NCBI GenBank assembly: GCA_046318595.1
Contig: JBKCTV010000058.1
Location: 1 to 24,300 of the forward strand
Source of the DNA: DAITMV01 sp046318595
Lineage (GTDB): Bacteria; Pseudomonadota; Gammaproteobacteria; Burkholderiales; Burkholderiaceae_B
Direction: 5' to 3'
Length of the DNA stretch: 24,300 nucleotides
How positions within the stretch are numbered: the stretch's first letter is position 1; each line of letters begins with the position of its first letter. A program made the translations under genes and the position numbers. The notes below the pieces were generated by a model, which saw only the letters and a program-made list of their open reading frames with translations, made no database searches and was not told the origin of the DNA. Below are positions 1 through 7,800 of the stretch, piece by piece.

Positions 1-108
1 GCAGAAATTTTTAAACGCCATAAGCCGGTATTTGCCACTTTCGTCGACAAGGACGATAAGGGGCACTACTGGCTCAAAGACGAGTTTCTGATTTTGGAAA
101 GGGGGTGA
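1..108 (+). CDS. C-terminal end of an unidentified protein (partial)
   Basis: Frame 1 is open from the window edge to a TGA at 106-108, giving the last 35 residues of a protein that starts upstream. The tail is rich in charged and aromatic residues (KRHKPVF, GHYWLKDEF) and has no motif I recognise. Sixty bases separate it from the next gene on the same strand. The frame is open to the edge, and codon use is plausible but not strongly biased. The function is unknown. Confidence 0.5.
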   Translation, partial: AEIFKRHKPVFATFVDKDDKGHYWLKDEFLILERG

Positions 109-168
109 CTCGACAGCCTAACTTCTCCCTTACTTCCAGCATCCACCCAACCTTGAAAGGATTTTGAA

Positions 169-393
169 ATGGCAGGCAAAAACCAACATGTAGTGAAGCG
201 CGACGACGGCTGGGCCGTGCGTGGCGAAAACAACCAGCGTGACACCTCGCATCACCGTACCCAGTCCGAGGCCGAACGGGCCGCTCGTGACATCGCCATC
301 AACCAGCGTAGCGAGGTGTTGATTCATGGCGAGAATGGTCGCATCCGCGAGCGCAACAGCTACGGCAACGATCCGCACCCGCCCAAGGGCTGA
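169..393 (+). CDS. DUF2188 family small protein
   Basis: This is a 74-residue protein that resembles the DUF2188 family from end to end. It begins with a KNQHVVKRDDGWAVRGE block, has a central alanine/arginine-rich helix (EAERAARDIAINQ), a strand with EVLIHGENGRIRERNSYG, and a short proline-rich tail (DPHPPKG). Family members are small two-layer proteins of about 70-80 residues with no established biochemical role, so this one is full length. A GAAAGGA ribosome binding site at 155-161 is well placed for the ATG at 169. It is soluble, with no signal peptide or membrane segment. It appears to be a stand-alone gene. Confidence 0.85.
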   Translation: MAGKNQHVVKRDDGWAVRGENNQRDTSHHRTQSEAERAARDIAINQRSEVLIHGENGRIRERNSYGNDPHPPKG

Positions 394-664
394 CGATCGC
401 TGCCCCTACAGTCATCGGGTTTGACTATTGCAGCAAGTGGTCCATGCGTCGAACCCGATGCAACGCATCAATCGCAAGCGCTTGTCACGAAAGGGTTTCT
501 GCGCGTGCTCGGCTGGCAAAGTTCTGGCCGATTTTTTGAGAAAAGAGACCAGAAAAGGGTCGAACCGGGCGCCTTGGCAGGCGTTTTCTTGTTAGCACAC
601 CACCGCCTGTGGCACACGCAAAACTGGTGGAATCCCCGTGCAACGTCGGGAAACCCCAGATGTG
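394..664. other. Intergenic stretch with no convincing gene
   Basis: The interval between the DUF2188 gene and the tRNA-Phe terminator has open frames on both strands, but their translations show no family resemblance and some run through the tRNA gene, so I reject them. There is a short CGCC/GGCG hairpin at 570-583 followed by TTTT on the plus strand. It could be a weak terminator for the upstream gene, but the stem is only 4 bp. I see no promoter I would defend. Confidence 0.5.
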
Positions 665-694
665 AAAAAGCCCAACCGAGAAGGGTTGGGCTTT
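665..694 (-). terminator. Rho-independent terminator after tRNA-Phe
   Basis: This is a perfect 11-bp stem, AAAGCCCAACC at 667-677 pairing with GGTTGGGCTTT at 684-694, around a 6-base loop. Read on the minus strand it lies just downstream of the tRNA 3' end and continues into a T tract (complement of 665-669). On the plus strand no T run follows, so it most likely acts on the tRNA transcript. Confidence 0.85.
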
Positions 695-699
695 GAATA

Positions 700-775
<76 letters not shown>

Positions 776-906
776 ACGTCTTGATGAATAAAAATAAAAA
801 TTTCCACCAAGCGCGGCATGATAACTGAAAACGCCTAACATTCGCAAATTAGACGGCGCATCGTCTGCGGTAAGATGGTTGTTCCGTCGTTTGATCAAAC
901 ATTCTC

Positions 907-2142
907 ATGTCTCATTTTCCCAGCTCCTCCCGTCTTGCGGCAGTGTCGAAGTCGCCGACCGCGATTGCTGTCGTCGGTGCTGGCGTGGTCGGGCAGGCTG
1001 CCGCGCTGGCCTTGGCGCGTGCCGGGGCCTCCACCGTGTATCTGATCGGCCCGCAGACCTCGGTTTTTGATCCGAGTACCGAGCAGCCCTGGGACCCACG
1101 CGTATTTGCATTATCGGCGCGCAGCCGTGAACTGTTGGAAAACCTTGCTGTGTGGCAGGCCATGCCCAGCGCCCGTCGCCAACCGGTGACCGCGATGGAT
1201 GTGTGGAGTGGAGCGGGCAGTGCTGCCGGACGTTTGACCTTTCATGCGCATGATGCGGCGTTACCGGCCCTGAGCTGGATCGTCGAGCAGCAATCTTTGC
1301 TCGCTGCGCTGCAGGGTGCGTTGCCGTTCGCAGCGAGTATTCGCCGGCTGCCGGCAGCTTTGCAAGGTATGCGGCGTCGCGCCGGTGGCTGGGCTTTGCA
1401 CGGCGACGGTTTTGATCTCGACGTCATGGGTGTGATTGCGGCCGACGGCGCGCATTCCTTCGTGCGGGGCCAGGCCGGCCTGGACTTCGAGGTGCAGTCC
1501 TACAATGCCGAGGCCCTGGTATGCACTTTTTCCTGCGAGTGGCCGCATGCCGGCCATGCGCGCCAGTGGTTTCTCGATGACGAGGTGCTGGCACTGTTGC
1601 CTTTACCGGGTAATCACGTCTCGCTGGTCTGGTCGGTGCCGCTGCTGCGCGCTGCCGAGCTCAAGCAGCTTACGCCCGCCGAACTGGCGGCGGCTGTTCT
1701 TGCACAGGCCGATGGGCAGGTCGGCGAGTACTACGGCGATTTGTTGCCGATGGGGAAAATTCATGCCTATCCCTTACGCCACGGTGTGGCGCCCTGCTGG
1801 GTGCGCGATGGCGTTGTGCTGGTCGGCGACGCGGCGCATCAAATCCATCCGCTTGCTGGGCAGGGTTTGAATGCCGGTCTGGATGATATCGCGGAGCTGG
1901 CCGAGCGCTTGGCTCAGCAAGGCGTATCGTCGACTGGCTGGCTGGCCGAGCTGGAGTGGCGCCGTTGGGAGCGCCGCCGCCGCGTCGGGTTCAAACCCTT
2001 GCACGCTGTTACCGACCTGTTGCACGATGCGTTTCGTGTCCGCCTCCCCGGTGCCGACCGGCTGCGCGCCACTGGCATGGACATGCTGAATCGCCTGCCC
2101 GCCGTGAAACGCTGGCTGATCGAGCAGGCCATGCGGGGGTAA
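907..2142 (+). CDS. FAD-dependent UbiH/UbiF/COQ6-family hydroxylase
   Basis: This 411-residue protein has the features of flavin hydroxylases that act on ubiquinone precursors. Near the N-terminus is the Rossmann dinucleotide motif GAGVVGQA, in the middle the DG motif (ADGAHSFVR), and at residues 307-311 the FAD ribityl-binding motif GDAAH followed by HPLAGQGLNAGLDD. Family members use NAD(P)H and O2 to hydroxylate the benzoquinol ring and associate with the inner membrane. Which carbon this one hydroxylates (UbiH, UbiF, UbiI or UbiM type) cannot be told from sequence alone, so no symbol is given. There is no good ribosome binding site before the ATG at 907, and a GTG at 943 is an alternative start. 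dsbC follows 53 bases downstream on the same strand. Confidence 0.9.
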   Translation: MSHFPSSSRLAAVSKSPTAIAVVGAGVVGQAAALALARAGASTVYLIGPQTSVFDPSTEQPWDPRVFALSARSRELLENLAVWQAMPSARRQPVTAMDVWSGAGSAAGRLTFHAHDAALPALSWIVEQQSLLAALQGALPFAASIRRLPAALQGMRRRAGGWALHGDGFDLDVMGVIAADGAHSFVRGQAGLDFEVQSYNAEALVCTFSCEWPHAGHARQWFLDDEVLALLPLPGNHVSLVWSVPLLRAAELKQLTPAELAAAVLAQADGQVGEYYGDLLPMGKIHAYPLRHGVAPCWVRDGVVLVGDAAHQIHPLAGQGLNAGLDDIAELAERLAQQGVSSTGWLAELEWRRWERRRRVGFKPLHAVTDLLHDAFRVRLPGADRLRATGMDMLNRLPAVKRWLIEQAMRG

Positions 2143-2195
2143 GTCTGAGGAAAAATGCAGGGTAAAATGTTACTCAGATCATTTCGGCCACGACC

Positions 2196-3005
2196 ATGAA
2201 AAAACTCTTCAAACGCGCGCTCCACGTCGGTACGGGCGCTATGCTCGCGCTTGGTCTGCTCATTTCGACCCCGACTGTGCTTGCTGCCGAGGATTTGTCG
2301 CAACCCGTGCCGCGCGAGCAGGCCGATTACATCCGCAAGGCGGTCGAAGCGGCACTCGGCGCGAACAACAAAGTATCGGCCGTGTACCGCAGCCCGTATT
2401 TCGGTGGCTTGTACGAAGTCAAGGTTGGCAATAGCTTGCTGTACACCGATGCCAAAGTAACCAACATCATGTCCGGCAGTATTTTCGATCCGAAGACCTT
2501 GGAAAACTTGACTGAAGATCGCCTGAACCGGCTCAACGCAATCCGCTTTCAGGATTTGCCGCTGGAGCTCGCCCTCAAAACCGTTCGCGGCAAAGGTACG
2601 CGCCAGGTTGCCGTGTTCGAGGATCCGAATTGCAGTTACTGCAAGCGCTTCCGCAAAACCTTGCTCGAGACCGACGACGCGACTATTTATACCTTCGTAT
2701 TGGCTATGCTCGGGCCTGACTCCTTGAGCAAAACCCGGCAGTTGCTATGCGCTGCCGACAAAAACCGCGCCTGGGACGACTGGATGCTGCGTAACCGTCT
2801 GCCCAACAATGACGGCAATTGCAACGCACCGGCCGAGCGTTTGCAGGATCTTGGTAAACGCTTGAATGTCACAGGTACGCCTACAATCATTTTCGGTGAC
2901 GGCACGCGGGCCGCTGGAGCGATTTCCCCCAGCAGCTTCGAAGCACGCATGGCGCAGGCCAGCCGCGCGTTGGCGGCCGGTGCGTCTGCTACTCCGACGC
3001 CGTAA
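2196..3005 (+). CDS. dsbC: Periplasmic disulfide isomerase, DsbC/DsbG type
   Basis: This 269-residue exported protein starts with a signal peptide (charged MKKLFKR, hydrophobic core, cleavage probably near ALA at residue 30). An N-terminal dimerisation domain covers roughly residues 31-115, followed by a thioredoxin fold. The active site is CSYC at residues 146-149, where classical DsbC has CGYC, and the cis-proline loop is TGTPT with P229. C185 and C209 match the second structural disulfide of DsbC. The protein shuffles wrong disulfides in the periplasm and is normally kept reduced by DsbD. The G-to-S change inside the CXXC could shift the redox potential. Its 3' end overlaps the convergent mltA gene by 17 bases. 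DsbG is the main alternative assignment. Confidence 0.87.
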   Translation: MKKLFKRALHVGTGAMLALGLLISTPTVLAAEDLSQPVPREQADYIRKAVEAALGANNKVSAVYRSPYFGGLYEVKVGNSLLYTDAKVTNIMSGSIFDPKTLENLTEDRLNRLNAIRFQDLPLELALKTVRGKGTRQVAVFEDPNCSYCKRFRKTLLETDDATIYTFVLAMLGPDSLSKTRQLLCAADKNRAWDDWMLRNRLPNNDGNCNAPAERLQDLGKRLNVTGTPTIIFGDGTRAAGAISPSSFEARMAQASRALAAGASATPTP

Positions 3006-4188
3006 CCGGCGCTGCCTGAGGCGGTGCCAGCCCTTTGGGCCAGATCAGCCACAGGCGGCCGGACTGGCGTGTTACACCGGCCAGCTCGCCTGCTTGGCTG
3101 CCCCAGCCCCAAAAGATATCGCCACGGACGCGGCCTTTGATTGCGCCGCCGGTGTCCTGCGCCAGCAGCAAACGCTGAAACGGGGCGCCATCGGGCCGCG
3201 TCGTATCCAGAAACACCATGCTGCCCAGCGGTACCACACTGGGGTCCACCGCCAGCGAACGTTCCGGCGTCAGCGGCACACCCAGCGAGCCATTAGGGCC
3301 GACCATAGGGTCGGTCAACGGCGTTTTCCGAAAAAACACCACGCTCGGGTTCTGGTCGAGCAGTTCGCGCACTCGCCCGGGGTGCGCGCGCGCCCAGCTG
3401 CGGATACCTGGAATCGTTGCCTCGCTGGCTGGCAGTTCACCCCATTCGACCAGTTTCTTGCCGATGGCGACGTAAGGGTGACCGTTCTGATCGGCATAGC
3501 CCAGGCGCCAGGACTGCCCGTCCGGCAGCGTAACCCGGCCCGAGCCCTGGACTTCGAGCAAGAATGCGTCCAGCGGATCGTCGATCCAGACCAGTGCTTG
3601 TGCCTGGCCGGTCTGGCCACGCGCCATGTCCGCCCGGGAAAAATAGGGCACTACTTTGTTGCCGTCGAGCCGGCCGCGCACTCGCTGGTTTTTCAGCGCC
3701 GGGTACAGCGTTGCAAGCTGCACCGTCAATAGGTCAGGGGGCGCGCCGTATAAAGGCGTGCGGTAAATCTGATCCGCTTGCAGGCTGCCGCGCAGCTCGG
3801 GCTCGTAATAGCCCGTGAACAGGCTCCGCTCGTCGCCGGGCAGTACTTCGTAAGCTGTAAAATAACGCTCGATCCAGCGTTTGGCCGGCTCGGCGGCCAT
3901 CGGCGGCGCGCTGCCCTGCAGTGCCGCCATGCTGCATACCGCATCGCTCATCGGCGTCGCAGGTTTTTTCCGTACAATGGCGCACTGCCGCGCCAACTGG
4001 CGCACGATTTCGTCGGGTGCCGGTCCCGGCCAGCCGGGCACATTGCTCAAAGTGACTTGTTGCAGCCCGGCCGGCTGCGGTGCAGGAAGCGTTATCGACG
4101 GGCGGTTGACGGCTGGCGGTGCGGCGCAGCCGCTTATTGCAACACACAACACAGCGGCGAGCATGCGTCGATGAGGTATAACTTTCAT
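2989..4188 (-). CDS. mltA: Membrane-bound lytic murein transglycosylase A (lipoprotein)
   Basis: The mature start is taken at 4188, giving 399 residues: MKVIPHRRM, a short hydrophobic run, and a lipobox AISGC with the lipidated cysteine. A further upstream in-frame start at 4296 would bury the lipobox and is rejected. The MltA domain includes FTGYYEPELRGS and a C-terminal 3D (three-aspartate) barrel with AQDTGGAIKG and RGDIFWG, which hold the catalytic aspartate of the family. The enzyme cleaves the MurNAc-GlcNAc bond of peptidoglycan to give 1,6-anhydro ends and is anchored in the outer membrane. It converges on dsbC with a 17-base tail overlap. Its ATG overlaps, head to head, the start of a small plus-strand ORF (4187-4318). 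Confidence 0.95.
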   Translation of the reverse strand: MKVIPHRRMLAAVLCVAISGCAAPPAVNRPSITLPAPQPAGLQQVTLSNVPGWPGPAPDEIVRQLARQCAIVRKKPATPMSDAVCSMAALQGSAPPMAAEPAKRWIERYFTAYEVLPGDERSLFTGYYEPELRGSLQADQIYRTPLYGAPPDLLTVQLATLYPALKNQRVRGRLDGNKVVPYFSRADMARGQTGQAQALVWIDDPLDAFLLEVQGSGRVTLPDGQSWRLGYADQNGHPYVAIGKKLVEWGELPASEATIPGIRSWARAHPGRVRELLDQNPSVVFFRKTPLTDPMVGPNGSLGVPLTPERSLAVDPSVVPLGSMVFLDTTRPDGAPFQRLLLAQDTGGAIKGRVRGDIFWGWGSQAGELAGVTRQSGRLWLIWPKGLAPPQAAPVTASE

Positions 4189-4318
4189 GGCTTGGCTAAT
4201 TTTTGAAATGTTGCTGGCGTTGGCGATCATCGTCGGTATTATGGCCTGGACAATGTCGCACCGCCAGGACCCTCCTGCGGCTCCGCCCGCATCCAAATCG
4301 TCTGAAGATCACCAATAA
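4187..4318 (+). CDS. Putative 43-residue single-pass membrane miniprotein
   Basis: This short ORF starts at ATG 4187 and stops at TAA 4316-4318. It encodes MAWLIFEMLLALAIIVGIMA, a hydrophobic helix long enough to cross the membrane, followed by WTMSHRQD and a proline/alanine/serine-rich hydrophilic tail ending SSEDHQ. The stop is 4 bases before the start of the membrane sulfatase gene, so translational coupling is plausible. The ATG overlaps the mltA ATG on the other strand, so both genes would share a very compact divergent start. I see no clear ribosome binding site. The hydrophobic-then-polar layout is protein-like, but this could be chance, and I know no family for it. Confidence 0.45.
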   Translation: MAWLIFEMLLALAIIVGIMAWTMSHRQDPPAAPPASKSSEDHQ

Positions 4319-4322
4319 CCCT

Positions 4323-6248
4323 ATGCTCAGCACTTTGTTGATTCGTCTCCGCCGCGTCTCCGCCGTCGGTTTTTTCGTTCTGGCTGCGCTGGCGGTATTT
4401 ACGCTGACGCGTCTCATTCTGCTCGGCATGACTGGATGGGGCCAGGTCGAGCCATCGGCCTGGCTGCCGCTGTTCCTGATCGGTTGGTGGTTCGACCTCG
4501 CCGTCATCGCTTGTCTGGTCGTCCCGTTCTGCCTGTTCAAGGCCTTGCTCCCGAATGGCTGGCGTGCCAGCCGCGTGGCAGCCGTGCTGAGCCTGATCTG
4601 GACGTGGTGGTGGTTGGCCTTGCTGCTGTTCGGGGCGCTGGCCGAGCTCACGTTCTGGCTGGAGTTTTCGACACGTTTCAACTTCATCGCGGTCGATTAC
4701 CTGTTGTATACCCATGAAGTCATCGGCAATATTCGCGAATCGTACCCGGTCGGTTGGTTGCTGACCGCAGTCGGGCTGGTGGCTTTGCTGCTGGTGTTCT
4801 TTTTTCGGCGCGCCGTGCTGGCGGCGCGCTGGCAAGGAGTGGCCTGGTATCAACGGTTCGGCTGGCTGCTCGCGGCCATCGTCCTGCCGATCGCCGCCGT
4901 TTCCATGACGAGGCTGGAGCAGGCCGATAGCCTGAAGAATGCTTATGCCCAGGAGTTGGCCCGAAACGGCATCTATACGCTGGGCGCCGCCTTGCGACGC
5001 AACGAGCTCGACTACGAACGCTTTTATGCGGTTTTACCCGAACAAAAGGCCATCGATGTTCTGCAATCGACGCGTGCGAGTTCAAGTTTGGTGACAAGCC
5101 ACGGCGCTGCCGCCGCGCTGCTGCAGTTCACCCGCCGCCCGCGCAACGTCGTGCTCATTTCTGTCGAAAGCCTGTCGGCTTCTTTTGTTGGCGCCTACGG
5201 CTCCAAGCAGGGCCTGACGCCCCACCTCGACGCCTTGGCGCGCCAGAGCATGCTATTCGAAAACGCTTTCGCCACGGGGACTCGCACGGTTCGTGGCCTG
5301 GAGGCCTTATCGATCGGCACGCCGCCGATTCCCGGCCAGGCCATCGTGCGCCGCCCCGGCAACGAGCATCTGTCGACGGTCGGTCAGCTCTTGCATGACC
5401 GGGGCTATGCATCGTATTTCGTGTATGGCGGATATGGTTATTTCGACAACATGAACGCCTATTTTCGGGCCAACGATTACCGGATCGTCGACCGGACGGA
5501 CTTTCCCTCGCCGGGCGAGGCTTTCGAAAACGTCTGGGGTGTGGCCGACGAGGTTTTGTTCGATCAAAGTCTGCCGCGGCTGGACGACAGCTTTCGGCGC
5601 GGTCAGCCGTTTTTTGCGCATATCATGACCACCTCGAACCATCGGCCCTTCACCTATCCGCCGGGGCGCATCGACATTCCGTCGCCAGGCGGCCGCGATG
5701 GCGCGGTCAAATATACCGACTATGCGATCGGCCGGTTCATCGAGCGGGCGCGCAGCAAACCATGGTTCAAGGACACCTTGTTCGTGATCGTCGCCGACCA
5801 TTGTGCCTCGGTGGCCGGTAAAACCCGCTTGCCGGTGGACAAGTATCACATTCCGCTGATTTTTTACGCGCCGGCTTTATTGCCGGCTGGCCGTTATCGG
5901 CCGATGGTCAGTCAGATCGATTTGCCGCCGACCTTGCTCGATGCCGTCGGGCAGCCCGGCCGCGAGCGGTTTTTTGGGCAGTCTTTGCTGCAACAGGGCA
6001 AGCCGCCCGACCGCGCTTTCATTAGTAATTACCAAGAGCTCGGGTATTTGCGTGCCGGTTTGCTGACCGTGCTGTCGCCGCAGCGCCGAATCACTGCGTT
6101 TCGCGTCTCCCCGGTCAGTTTCGAGTCGACGCCGGCGGAGCCGGATGCCGCGCATGTGCAGGAAGCGATTGCGTATTATCAGTTGGCGGCGAGTCGCTAT
6201 AAACGTGGTGCGCTAAAAGCGAAACAGCCTTCGGGCGGGGTTGATTGA
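4323..6248 (+). CDS. LtaS/OpgB-like membrane sulfatase-fold transferase
   Basis: Starting at ATG 4323, the protein has 641 residues. An in-frame ATG at 4203 adds 40 arginine/proline-rich residues that break the expected N-terminal membrane topology and overlap the small ORF, so I prefer 4323. About five membrane helices lie within the first 200 residues, then a soluble alkaline-phosphatase/sulfatase fold that faces the periplasm. Visible family motifs are NVVLISVES (metal-binding Glu), GTRTVRGLEAL (likely nucleophilic Thr, near residue 322), TTSNHRPF, and VADHCA near residues 490-494 (metal-binding Asp-His). Relatives transfer phosphoglycerol or phosphoethanolamine to lipids or periplasmic glucans. 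The substrate here cannot be decided. It is followed by the convergent dgkA after 32 bases. Confidence 0.88.
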   Translation: MLSTLLIRLRRVSAVGFFVLAALAVFTLTRLILLGMTGWGQVEPSAWLPLFLIGWWFDLAVIACLVVPFCLFKALLPNGWRASRVAAVLSLIWTWWWLALLLFGALAELTFWLEFSTRFNFIAVDYLLYTHEVIGNIRESYPVGWLLTAVGLVALLLVFFFRRAVLAARWQGVAWYQRFGWLLAAIVLPIAAVSMTRLEQADSLKNAYAQELARNGIYTLGAALRRNELDYERFYAVLPEQKAIDVLQSTRASSSLVTSHGAAAALLQFTRRPRNVVLISVESLSASFVGAYGSKQGLTPHLDALARQSMLFENAFATGTRTVRGLEALSIGTPPIPGQAIVRRPGNEHLSTVGQLLHDRGYASYFVYGGYGYFDNMNAYFRANDYRIVDRTDFPSPGEAFENVWGVADEVLFDQSLPRLDDSFRRGQPFFAHIMTTSNHRPFTYPPGRIDIPSPGGRDGAVKYTDYAIGRFIERARSKPWFKDTLFVIVADHCASVAGKTRLPVDKYHIPLIFYAPALLPAGRYRPMVSQIDLPPTLLDAVGQPGRERFFGQSLLQQGKPPDRAFISNYQELGYLRAGLLTVLSPQRRITAFRVSPVSFESTPAEPDAAHVQEAIAYYQLAASRYKRGALKAKQPSGGVD

Positions 6249-6280
6249 CGCGGCCCTGTACGGCTGCTCTGGCTCATCGT

Positions 6281-6643
6281 TTAGGTAACGATTGTATAAA
6301 CGATGGCTCCCCACACCAGCACCGCATGCAACAGCGCCAGGAGCACTGCGGCGCTTCCGATGTCCTTGACGCGTTTGGCCAGGGGGTGGGTTTCCAGCGA
6401 TACCCGGTCGGTGAGCGCCTCAAGCGCCGAGTTGAGCAGTTCGGTGATCATGACCAGCAATACGCTGCCGATCAGCCACAGTTTTTCCAGTATGCCGGTC
6501 GGCATCCAGATCGCCAATGGCAGCAGTACGCAGGCCAGCCATACTTCCTCGCGAAACGCCGCTTCGTGCTGGAACGCGGCGCGCAGCCCGGCCACCGAAT
6601 AAGCAAAGGCCAGACGCCAGCGGGTCAAAATTTTTCTTAGCAT
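6281..6643 (-). CDS. dgkA: Diacylglycerol kinase, prokaryotic DgkA family
   Basis: This 120-residue integral membrane protein has the usual size and three-helix layout of DgkA. An amphipathic N-terminus with AFAYSVAGLRAAF is followed by the signature ITELLNSALEAL, then DRVSLETHPLAKRVKDIGSA with the conserved Glu, Asn, His, Lys and Asp residues, and a final helix. The enzyme phosphorylates diacylglycerol with MgATP to phosphatidic acid in the inner membrane, recycling diacylglycerol released by head-group transfer. That fits the neighbouring phosphoglycerol-transferase-like gene on the other strand, whose family releases diacylglycerol; this link is inferred. It lies 6 bases downstream of apaG on the same strand, probably in one operon. 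Confidence 0.95.
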   Translation of the reverse strand: MLRKILTRWRLAFAYSVAGLRAAFQHEAAFREEVWLACVLLPLAIWMPTGILEKLWLIGSVLLVMITELLNSALEALTDRVSLETHPLAKRVKDIGSAAVLLALLHAVLVWGAIVYTIVT

Positions 6644-6649
6644 CCTAAC

Positions 6650-7033
6650 TCAATGCAGCGTACGCGGCATTGACAGCAAAAACTCGTCGATTGGCACCTG
6701 AAAAGCCGTGCCGTCCTCAGCCAGGCAGTGATAGATGCCTTTCATGAAACCGATCGGCGTGGCCAACGGGCAGCCGCTGGTGTATTCGAAGCTTTCTCCA
6801 GGCCGCAACACCGGTTGCTGGCCGACCACGCCCGGGCCTTCGACCTCCTCTACATGGTCGGTGGCATCCTTGATGATCCAATGGCGCGACAGCAGCTTGG
6901 CCGTGAATGCGCCGGTGTTCCGGATGCGGATGGTATACGCGAAGACATAAGGCCCGTGCAAGGCATCGGACTGTTCCTCGAGGTATTCGGTTTTGACGCG
7001 TACATCGAACTGATACTGCTTGTTTGCGCTCAT
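6650..7033 (-). CDS. apaG: ApaG protein (Co2+/Mg2+ efflux-associated, ApaG domain)
   Basis: Starting at ATG 7033 (MSANKQYQF), the protein has 127 residues, the normal ApaG length. A longer in-frame start at 7231 would add 66 residues antisense to rpe and is rejected. The ApaG fold is a fibronectin-III-like beta sandwich. Conserved blocks seen are YVFAYTIRIRNTG, LLSRHWIIKDA, the glycine-rich GPGVVGQQPVLRPGE, FEYTSGCPL and GFMKGIYHC. The exact function is unsettled; it is linked to metal tolerance and, in operons, to ApaH. It is divergent from rpe, leaving 65 bases between the chosen start codons, which must hold both promoters, and is followed by dgkA. Confidence 0.95.
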   Translation of the reverse strand: MSANKQYQFDVRVKTEYLEEQSDALHGPYVFAYTIRIRNTGAFTAKLLSRHWIIKDATDHVEEVEGPGVVGQQPVLRPGESFEYTSGCPLATPIGFMKGIYHCLAEDGTAFQVPIDEFLLSMPRTLH

Positions 7034-7098
7034 GAGGCTAAAATACGGCTGATGGAAAACCGTTCGATTATCCTCTGATGTCCGTCCAAGGAAAAGCC

Positions 7099-7800
7099 AT
7101 GCGTTCGTTTTTGATCGCCCCCAGCATTTTATCGGCCGATTTTGCCCGGCTGGGCGAGGAAGTGCGCCACGTCGTCGATGCCGGAGCGGACTGGATCCAT
7201 TTCGACGTGATGGACAATCATTACGTTCCAAATCTCACCATCGGCCCACTGGTGTGCGCCGCCCTGCGCCCGCACACGGCGGCGCCGATTGATGTCCATC
7301 TAATGGTTCGGCCGGCCGATCGCATCATTCCCGACTTCGCCAAAGCCGGAGCCAATCTGATCAGCGTTCATCCCGAAGGCACGGATCACCTGGACCGCAC
7401 GTTGGGCCTGATTCGCGAGCATGGCTGTCAGGCGGGTGTCGTGCTCAACCCCGCAACGCCGGTGCAATGGCTCGACCATATCATGCACAAGCTCGACCTC
7501 GTGCTCATCATGTCGGTCAACCCGGGCTTTGGTGGGCAAAGTTTCATTCCGCAGGCGCTCGGCAAAATCCGCGAAGTTCGTGCCCGGATCGACGCGCACT
7601 GCGCCGCTGGCGGCCAGCCGATCCGACTCGAAGTCGATGGCGGCGTGAAAGTCGATAACATTGCTGCGATCGCGCAGGCCGGGGCTGACACCTTTGTCGC
7701 CGGTTCGGCGATTTTCGGGCAGCCGGACTATCGCGCCGTCATCGACCAAATGCGAACGGCGCTGGAGCCGGTTTTCGTACTGCGGCCGCCAGGCATATGA
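7099..7800 (+). CDS. rpe: Ribulose-phosphate 3-epimerase
   Basis: The start is set at ATG 7099 because AAGGA at 7088-7092 is well spaced before it. An in-frame ATG at 7078 adds seven residues and has no ribosome binding site. The 233-residue product matches the family's TIM barrel: IAPSILSADFARL at the N-terminus, metal ligands in HFDVMD and DVHLMV, the phosphate loop VNPGFGGQSF, and LEVDGGV plus GSAIFG near the end. It interconverts ribulose-5-phosphate and xylulose-5-phosphate in the cytosol (pentose phosphate and Calvin cycles). The stop overlaps the trpE start as ATGA, so the two genes are translationally coupled. In many betaproteobacteria gph lies between these two genes; it is absent here. 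Confidence 0.97.
   Translation: MRSFLIAPSILSADFARLGEEVRHVVDAGADWIHFDVMDNHYVPNLTIGPLVCAALRPHTAAPIDVHLMVRPADRIIPDFAKAGANLISVHPEGTDHLDRTLGLIREHGCQAGVVLNPATPVQWLDHIMHKLDLVLIMSVNPGFGGQSFIPQALGKIREVRARIDAHCAAGGQPIRLEVDGGVKVDNIAAIAQAGADTFVAGSAIFGQPDYRAVIDQMRTALEPVFVLRPPGI

Noticed and set aside
776..906. AT-rich tract upstream of tRNA-Phe as its promoter
   Set aside because: TTGGTG and TATTCA-like boxes can be found on the minus strand, but the spacer is only 14 bases, too short to call.
2866..3732. Plus-strand open frame of 288 codons
   Set aside because: It lies antisense to mltA and starts inside dsbC; it is a high-GC shadow frame, while mltA has clear family motifs.
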